From Neoconidiobolus thromboides FSU 785 (taxonomy: Eukaryota > Entomophthoromycota > Entomophthoromycetes > Entomophthorales > Neoconidiobolaceae): DNA of 64,000 bases. Made by a program: the position numbers and the translations under genes. Location: positions 1-64,000 of the forward strand of contig MU626339.1 in the NCBI GenBank assembly GCA_025603075.1. The letters are read 5' to 3'. The notes under the pieces were generated by a model that had not been told where the DNA came from, made no database searches, and saw nothing but the letters and a program-made list of their open reading frames with translations. Positions 56,708-64,000 of the stretch are shown one piece after another (the stretch's first letter is position 1; each line of letters opens with the position of its first letter).

Positions 56708-59282
56708 ATGGAAATCCCAACAGCATTGAGTAGTAGTTTATTACGAGGATTAGGTGATAAAATGTATGAACGACGTAAACAATCAGCGTTGGAAATCGAG
56801 AGGTAAAGTAACAATTTATTAAATATTATTATTAATAAGAAAGGATTATTAATTGATTATTTTATATTTTATTTTTAAATTAAAATAAATAAGTATTATT
56901 AAAGATTTATTTTCTCAAGATGAAGTGGAACAAATCAAAAACATAACCTCTTATTTAGTACGTGAATTTGCATTTTCTCAATTTACACACCAAAAAAATG
57001 GGGGTTTAATTGGATTAGCTGCTATTTCTATTGCTTTAGGACCAGTAATCAATTTATAATTTCTTAGTTTATTTAATAACTTTATTGATTGTTTTTTATT
57101 AGCAAGTCGATGATTTTCTAGATGATATAATACCGCCAGTATTAGCTTGTTTTTCAGATCAAGAAGCTAAAGTTCGATATTACGCTTGTGAGTCAATGTA
57201 TAATATTGCTAAAGTAGCAAAAGGAGATGTATTAAGATTTTTTAATGAAATATTTGATGCTTTATCTAAATTAAGCTCAGACCCAGATACATCAACAAAG
57301 AATGGTGCCTTATTATTAGATAGATTAATGAAAGATATTATTAGTGAACAAAACAATGAATTAGATAATACAAATAATTTACAACAATTTAGTTTAACAA
57401 GATTTATACCATTATTAAGTGAAAGAATTAAAACAATTAATCCATTAACTCGTAGTTTTTTAATTAATTGGTTATCTGTATTAAATTCTATACCAGAAAT
57501 TGAATTAATTAGTCATTTACCTAAATTTTTACATGGCTTATTAAGTTTCTTAGCAGATAATAATCCAGATGTAGTAACATCCACTCATATCTTATTTTTT
57601 GATTTCTTAAAAGACATTCGAGATTCAGCATTAAATCAAAATACAGAATTCAATTCAAGTTTAGGTCAAGGTAATGGACTTTGGTTACCAGGTCAAGGAG
57701 TTGTTATTGATTATAATGAGATATTAGAAATATTAATAAATAATTTAAATAACAATAACGAACAAATTCAATCTATGGTATTAAAATGGATTAATGAATT
57801 TACTGAAATTAGTAAACAAACAATTATCTCTAAGATGACTAAATTAATATTATCTTTATTACCTTCTTTAGCTAATTCTAAATTAAGTTTAAGTAATTCA
57901 GCTATGGAATTGAATTCGAATTTGTATTTTTTAATATCGGATTGGGATAATGAAGATATTGAAATTGATTATCAAGGAATGGTAAATTCATTGACATTAC
58001 AATTATTGAATGAAAATGAAATTACAAGGGTAGAATCATTAGAATGGCTGATTATGTTACATCGTAAATATCCAGAACATTTGTTTTTACCAGGGGATGG
58101 TATGTTTCCTGCTTTATTAAAAGTAATATCTGATATATCAGAAGAAGTTGTAAAAAGAGATTTACAATTATTAGCTCAAATTAGCTCTCATTTAGATAAA
58201 GACAACACACAAGATGATAATTTTTTTCATTCATTTATGATTCATTTATTATCTATGTTTTCAACAGATAGAAGATTATTAGATTTAAGAGGTGCATTAA
58301 TTATTCGTCAATTATGCCTTGCATTATCACCTGAAAAAATATATATTACCATGGCTAATATATTAGAAAAAGATAAGGATATTGAATTTTCTTCAATTAT
58401 GATTCAACATTTGAATTCCATATTATTAACGGCTAATGAGTTAATGGAATTAAGAAAAAAATTTAAAAATTTTCATCAGAATTTTAATTTATTCAAAACA
58501 TTATATAAATCTTGGTGTCATTCCCCAATTTCTACTTTTTCTCTTTGTTTATTAGCTATGCAATATGAACATGCTTATTTATTATTATCATTATTGTAAG
58601 TCTTTTCTTATTATGATTAGTTATTATTTATATATTATTTTTTTATTTCATTAGTGCTGAGTTAGAAATTACGGTTAATATGTTAATTCAAATTGATCGT
58701 TTAATTCAAATGTTAGAATCTCCTGCTTTTACTTGTAAGTTAATTAATTATAATAATATATAAATACCAATAATATTAATATTATTTTTAGATTTAAGAT
58801 TACAGCTATTAGAACCTGAAAAATATCCTTATTTATTTAAATGTTTATATGGATTACTAATGTTATTACCTCAATCAAATGCATTTAATACATTAAAAAA
58901 TCGATTATCTTGTATTACTACAAATGGCTATTTAATGTTAAGTACATTAAAAATAAGGTAAGATTAATCTGTATTCACCCATAATAGTATCATATTAATA
59001 CATTCTAGTAATAATAGTACTAATGATAGTACTAAGAGAATAGCAAATAGTAGTTTAAAAACAGAAAGTAATAATTCATTAAAATTACAAGAGTTATTGT
59101 CCCATTTTAAAAATGTACAAGCTCGACATGAAAAGGCAAGATTAAATTCCCAACAATTACCAAAAAAAAATCATGAAAACAATAATAATAACAATAATGA
59201 AAAATTAAGTAAAAGAACAAGTATTTTACAATCAAATACTAAAAGAACCGATTCTCCACTTTCTTTTTTGAATAAAAAATAG
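56708..59282 (+). CDS. VAC14: VAC14-like scaffold of the PI(3,5)P2 kinase complex (six exons)
   Basis: Exons 56708-56802, 56894-57044, 57103-58595, 58655-58734, 58792-58957 and 59009-59282 give 752 residues. The protein is built of helical HEAT-type repeats. Diagnostic blocks: [20 protein letters not shown] at the start, [35 protein letters not shown] followed by [35 protein letters not shown], and in the last third [20 protein letters not shown] and [20 protein letters not shown], the Vac14 C-terminal Fig4-binding region. VAC14 holds together Fab1/PIKfyve kinase and Fig4 phosphatase on vacuole/endosome membranes. The C-terminal ~75 residues are Asn/Ser/Lys-rich, ending SFLNKK. The exon 1-2 acceptor is AAG|T..., an unremarkable but weak 3' site. 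Confidence 0.9.
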
Positions 59283-59347
59283 GTGTTGCTTTTTTGTTAT
59301 GCTTAAATAAAATTGATTTTTTTGGATTTATATTTAATATTTATATT

Positions 59348-59465
59348 TGGGGATGTTTTTTTGGCTTCATTATTTTTTCTATCTTCTAAGTACTATTTAA
59401 GTGGAAAAATTCTTAATAAAATCGTTAAAAAATGGAAAAGTAATGAAACCAAAAAGACATCCCCA
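59348..59465. mobile_element. MITE-like element, copy 15, symmetrical (both ends of the same type)
   Basis: Left end TGGGGATGTTTTTTTGGCTT and right end ACCAAAAAGACATCCCCA are both the GTTTCATTA-type end, unlike the normal copies, which carry one of each type. The outer ~40 bp on each side are inverted repeats. It lies 66 bp after VAC14's stop and 47 bp from the end of RKI1, between convergent genes. Confidence 0.8.
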
Positions 59466-59511
59466 TTTATATTTATAAAATAAACGAATATATTTTTATT
59501 CATAATTTAAT

Positions 59512-60702
59512 TTAATTCCCAACTTTAGTCACAGTTCCATCTTGATTGCCAAAGTAGGCCACTGTTGCCATGTCACAAAATAAACCTACTTCTACAACAC
59601 CAGTAATATGAATTAATTGATTTAATAATTCCTTTGGGTTTGAAATTAAGCCAAAATCTGCATCAATAACTAACATACCATTATCAGTTACTACAGGGCC
59701 TGCTTTACCTCCACCACTCATACGTAAAGTGGGTTTACCGCCTAATGAAGTGATTTTTTTAGTGACTAAGTTTAACGCGTAAGGAATGACTTCAATTGGT
59801 ACTCCTTGTTTCCACTAAAAAAGAGTTAAGTATAAATTAAAAGAAAAGAAAAGAAAAGAATTAGCAACTATAAGACACTTACATTTTCACCTAATACTTT
59901 AGAATTTTTACGATAATCTATAATCAATTATATTAATAAAACTCATCGAAAATTCATTAAAAGTTTGGTTTTGTTTTTATGAATGATTTAAAATTAATAA
60001 TTATCTACTTACCAGCGATTAAGATGAATTTTTTGGAACTGCTAGCTACTATTTTTTCTTGTAGCTGACAGGCTCCCCCACCCTTAATGGCATTTAAATT
60101 AGAATCAACCTAGTAATGTTGATTTAATATAGTTGAGTTATTAGATAAAATAGATTTGAAACTAGTTGATTTCATAAAAAGAGGAGGAAATTAAAAATAG
60201 AATAATTACCTCATCAGCCCCATCAATAGCTACTTCAAGTTCATTAATTCTATATAATTAAAAGATATATTAATTAATCAATATCTATATAACTCTTATA
60301 TATTCCACATAATCCCACCACTTATCAATTCCATTTGATTGATTTAATTAATTACAGTAATTTAAATTTAATAACTTACTCTTCCAAACTACCCAATGTA
60401 AATCCATTATTTAAAATTAATTGTTTAGATTGGAAACTAGTGGGCACTAACTTTACATCAATTAATTTATCTCTGATTTCAACTAATCGATCAATCACAT
60501 AAACTATTGTAGAACCAGAGCCAATTCCTATAGCCAAAGGTTGATTATTAGATTTGTTGTCTAAGAGGGGTAAGACATATTCATTAACTGCTTGATAAGC
60601 AGCAAGTTTCTTAGAGGCTTCAATACTCATTGTTTGTTTTATTTTAAAGAGCTGAGAAAAAGGAGTTGATAAAGTGAATGCTTTTCTGAAAAATTGATAC
60701 AA
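59512..60702 (-). CDS. RKI1: Ribose-5-phosphate isomerase A (five exons)
   Basis: Exons (minus) 60702-60380, 60249-60210, 60109-60013, 59917-59883 and 59814-59512 give 265 residues. Phosphopentose isomerase motifs: [58 protein letters not shown] with the catalytic DGADE and [11 protein letters not shown], then [16 protein letters not shown] and [13 protein letters not shown]. It interconverts ribose-5-phosphate and ribulose-5-phosphate in the pentose phosphate pathway. The start is uncertain: family length favours Met25 (60630, [14 protein letters not shown], 241 residues). The first 24 residues ([14 protein letters not shown]...) could be a presequence, or 5' UTR with an intron ending at TTTTTCAG. 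A short A/G-rich run (AAGAAAAG repeats) lies in intron 4. Confidence 0.9.
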
Positions 60703-61852
60703 AATAATTTATTAAAAAATTTTAACAAGTTTTTAGAGATGACATGTTTTTAAATTAAGGGATTTTAGGCTAAAAAAAATTTGGGATAGAAAAATCGGAA
60801 GTTTCTATAAATTGGGTCATTTTCTCGCATTTATTTAAGCTATTAAGGCTTAATATAAAATTAAACCAATATTAAAATAGTCCTTCTTTATTTAAGTAAT
60901 ATTCGAGATTTGTAATTAGTATTGAATGAACTATGTCAATAATAAATATTGATAATATTATTTGTGTTCCAATTATTATAGTTTACTTCTTTATTATAAA
61001 TTTCTTGTCATTGTTCTATATTGTTTTTAATTTCTAATAATTGTTTTAAATGCCCATAAGTAATGGAACAATTCAACTATTAGTATTTCATCCTATTAGT
61101 TGAGAACAATACCATTTAAAACTAATAAAGTTCGAAATTCAATTATTAATTTTATACAGAAAAATAAACTAGGAAGATTCAAACACTAGAAATTCTCTAT
61201 TAATATAGGTAACTAGATATAAATAATCAAGTAAAAGTAGAAATAATTAACATGTTTTTATTTAAATATAATCAAAAACAGTTATACTTTTATTATATTT
61301 AAAAAGCATAGAGATAGATGTGATTAGTGGGAGATCAGAAAGGGAATAATTTTTGCAAAATAATTTAAATCTAAATATGACCTTTTACTTGAAATCTATT
61401 AAAAATTAAAAAACTAAAAAGCTAAAGGTAAAAATTATTATAAATTGTCAATTACAATAAAAATAACAGTCAAGTTTAATCAATCTTAAATACATCATTT
61501 TATAATTATTTTGACCTTTTTTTAAATAATTCAGAACAATTAATTTATCATTGTTTTCTTAAATATAAATATAAATGATAGATAAACTAAGAAATAAGCT
61601 TAATACACTATTAATAATGCTAACAACTATTTTGTTTTTATTGTTATATATTATGAAATATCGCTTTGTCAGATTCATGATTGATTATAACATAACAATC
61701 ACTTAAGTTGTTGTGTTCTCAAGTTTAGGCATAAATCAACTCAGAGGCCTTTACTTTGATTTACTGCGGTAATTTCTAGCTTTATTCCGAAGGAGATTAT
61801 CCTCTTATTTCAATATCCATACTTGTTGGAGTATAAAAGAAATTTTAGGATA

Positions 61853-61949
61853 TAGGGATGTATTTCTGTATTTAAGAATTTTACTAACAATTTTTCCACC
61901 CAAATACCGCTTAAAAGATGGAAAAAGTGAAGCTAAAAAAATACCCCCA
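61853..61949 (+). mobile_element. MITE-like inverted-end element, copy 16
   Basis: TAGGGATGTATTTCTGTATT at the left, CCCAAATACCGCTTAAAAGA inside and AAAAAAATACCCCCA at the right. Plus orientation; lacks the ATGAA part of the right arm. Confidence 0.75.
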
Positions 61950-62373
61950 AATAATTAAAAGTTTTATAAAAAGTTTTTGTATAAAAATAAAAATATTGCT
62001 AAAAAAATAATATAAAAAGATAATATCTTTTATAATTAGATAGTAGAAATTCTTACAGTAAATCAAAATAAAAAACTCTGAGTTAATTATACCATATGAA
62101 TTATAATTAATTATAAAGCTGATAAAGTGATATATTTATAATGTTGAGATTTTATTAAAGTTATTGCTAGGTTTTAATAAGTATAAGTGCTTTTATGCTT
62201 ATTTACAGATTTTAAGTAAAACAATACAACGCAACTTGATATGATTATTTTTATTACATGAAACTTTATTGTTTAAGTATAAAATTATTATTATTACTTT
62301 GATTATTTTATTTTTCATTTTTTATTTTTTATTTCTTAATTATGTTTACTAAATTATTGAAAGCTATAGTATA

Positions 62374-62473
62374 TGAGGATGTTTTTTTTGATTTCATCAT
62401 TTTTCCATTTTTTAAGCACTGTTTGAGTAGAAAGATTGTTACTAAAATTCTTAAACACAAAAAAACATCCCCA
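62374..62473 (-). mobile_element. MITE-like inverted-end element, copy 17
   Basis: TGAGGATGTTTTTTTTGATT at the left and CACAAAAAAACATCCCCA at the right, with TA on both sides. Minus orientation; tandem with copy 18. Confidence 0.85.
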
Positions 62474-62511
62474 TATAATATTACTAGATTGGTATAATTT
62501 TGTTAAATATT

Positions 62512-62612
62512 TGGGGATGTTTTTTTTTGGTTTCATTACTTTTTCCATTTTTAACTACTATTTGAGCGGAAAAATTCTTAGTAAAATCCTTAAACACAAA
62601 AATACATTCCCA
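62512..62612 (-). mobile_element. MITE-like inverted-end element, copy 18
   Basis: TGGGGATGTTTTTTTTTGGT at the left and AACACAAAAATACATTCCCA at the right. Minus orientation, 38 bp after copy 17. One of the best-preserved copies. Confidence 0.85.
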
Positions 62613-63155
62613 TTTGTATATTTAAAATAATAAATTCATAACTTTTTATTATACAAAGTAGTTATTTATACAATTTAGAAATATTTTGCAGTAGCTTAAA
62701 TTCTATTTTACTTACAACACTCAAAATCATATAAATATTTATAAATGTCATATTTTTAGCTCAAGCCTATACTTCTTAATATTGCCTAAAATATTATTAA
62801 AATATGCCATGTTTAAGTTAGTTTAAAAGCTTGGTTCAAGTTTTGTCCAATTTGATTTTTTAAAAAAGTCGCAAGTTAAGCACTAAATGCTACTAAAATA
62901 ATTGGTCTTTTATTTAATTGAAATAGCTCATGCTGGGACGTTTTGTCCAATTTCAATATTTTGAAATATTTTATGCTATATAGGAAATGGACAAAAAAAA
63001 ATGAACTTGCAAATTTTTTAATTTCAACAATTAAACTTGCCCATTTAGAAAGGTTAATTCAAACAAAACAGGTATAAGAGTGATAAACTATTATCAATAT
63101 AAATAGTGCTCATAGTCGAAGGTTTCAAGAATCTTTTGTTAAATTTACAGAGTAA

Positions 63156-64000
63156 ATGGATGCAAGAGATTATTTAAAATATATAAGATACAATGTTTTC
63201 CCCGAAATATCAAAGGTTTCGTTATCGTTAGCAATTGTGGTTGTGTTAACTATGATAGCTTTCAGTAATAAATTATATATATTCATGTACGATTTCTAAA
63301 TTTATTATATAGCCATATACGATCGTAAGTTAGTGAACAGAGTGACTCTTAGATTACAAACTGTTATTGCATGCTATGATATTTGGTCACATTCTTTTCC
63401 ATTATGGGCCAGAGAAAATAGCAAAGAAGGGAATCCTTTATGTACAACTATTGCCTATCAAACATTTGCATTCCCTTTGTTTTATGCTTTCCTTAATGTT
63501 GCTATTGGGATCAACTTACAGTTGGTATTTATTCATGGTATTTTTATAACAAAAAAAATTGAAGTCGCATATTATATTGGATCTATTTTACTTACTCTGT
63601 TAATTACTATTCCACCACTTGGTATAGTGTCTTTGTGATTTTTAAGTTAGTATTAACATGTATTTATTTAGCACTTGGGTTGCTTGGCTATAGTGAATTT
63701 AATGGATGCTATCTAGCGTCAGATGATGAGTATTTCTCTAAAATGTTTGATTTCTTTGCTAACGTCCTAGTGAATCTCATTTGTATGGCTTATTTATTGG
63801 TCATTGTAATTCTTATTTTAATAAAGCTATACCAAGGGCATAAAGTAACAAAAGAAAATCAAGTAGGAATTGATGTTAACAAATCATCTGAGACGCTTAA
63901 GAACATTCGATTACTTGCATCAAGAACGTGATATTATTTATGATTTATAGAATATAGCTAATTTCTTTTAGTTTGTTATATCCAATAGTAATGATTGTAG
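63156..64000 (+). CDS. Seven-transmembrane receptor-like protein, 3' part outside window
   Basis: Exons 63156-63264, 63313-63621, 63672-63927 and 63972 to the right edge, with introns of 48, 50 and 44 nt, keep one frame. TM1 is SLSLAIVVVLTMIAF; intron 1 then joins it to TIYDRKLVNRVTLRLQ, the usual first-loop/TM2 segment. A large hydrophobic block follows (TFAFPLFYAFLNVAIGINLQ, TM3), then SILLTLLITIPPLALGLLGY (TM4), a Cys-bearing outer loop (NGCYLASDDEYF) and VNLICMAYLLVIVILILIKL (TM5). The last partial exon opens TLLYPIVMIV, the start of TM6. Organisation and loops fit the expanded rhodopsin-like receptor families of some early-diverging fungi; the ligand is unknown. If intron 3 were retained the protein would stop at 63931 with only about five membrane helices. 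Confidence 0.7.

Larger units (their letters stand above)
60703..63155. other. Intergenic, AT-rich
   Basis: No gene. Three MITE copies (61853, 62374, 62512), the last two in tandem. Confidence 0.55.

Noticed and set aside
1-64000. tRNA, rRNA or CRISPR features
   Set aside because: No T-loop-like GGTTCRANTCC with matching arms, no rRNA-like GC-rich tract and no regularly spaced direct repeats were seen by eye; a covariance-model scan was not possible.

Overview
The window looks like nuclear DNA of a very AT-rich, non-model fungus. Genes are split by short GT-AG introns (mostly 44-60 nt, a few to ~160 nt). Several encoded proteins are fungal or eukaryotic (Zn2Cys6 transcription factors, a Bub2/Cdc16-type TBC protein, VAC14, mitochondrial Qri7, BolA, ICln). 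The style of the 7TM receptor-like genes and the base composition suggest an early-diverging fungus such as an entomophthoralean (Conidiobolus-like). That placement is inference; no rRNA or marker gene is present to prove it.

Layout. 1-3.5 kb: three tandem copies of a small secreted Gly/Cys-rich repeat-peptide gene (one cut by the window edge, one a pseudogene, one intact). 5.4-8.8 kb: a DUF4203/TMEM198-like multi-pass membrane protein, a convergent bestrophin/UPF0187 channel-like gene, and a four-exon ICln gene divergent from it. 10.2-26.5 kb: a cluster of Zn2Cys6 transcription factor paralogues, one on the plus strand and five on the minus strand (four intact, one dead), with an intact BolA gene and a decayed second BolA fragment between them. 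26.5-32 kb: mostly empty, with one small unknown ORF. 32.0-34.4 kb: an intronless membrane/FN3-like/coiled-coil protein resembling fungal AcrB. 34.4-46 kb: gene-poor, holding two relics (a signal-peptide/one-TM surface protein and a 7TM receptor-like protein). 46.1 kb: a small secreted protein. 47.5-60.7 kb: a denser, conserved segment: a 966-aa Asn-rich unknown protein, a serine/threonine-dehydratase-like enzyme, QRI7, BUB2/cdc16, VAC14 and ribose-5-phosphate isomerase. 63.2 kb to the right edge: a multi-exon 7TM receptor-like gene running out of the window.

A dominant structural feature is a family of ~95-118 bp elements with inverted ends (TGGGGATGT.TTTTTG at both ends), found at least 18 times in both orientations and always between genes. 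It looks like a MITE. Two copies sit in the short spacers between convergent genes, ~66 bp after a stop codon. The transcription factor cluster shows tandem duplication, pseudogenization and a 291-bp identical tract (intron included) between two paralogues, pointing to recent gene conversion. Splice sites were read by eye from GT/AG signals, reading frame and paralogue or family comparison; no transcript data were available.
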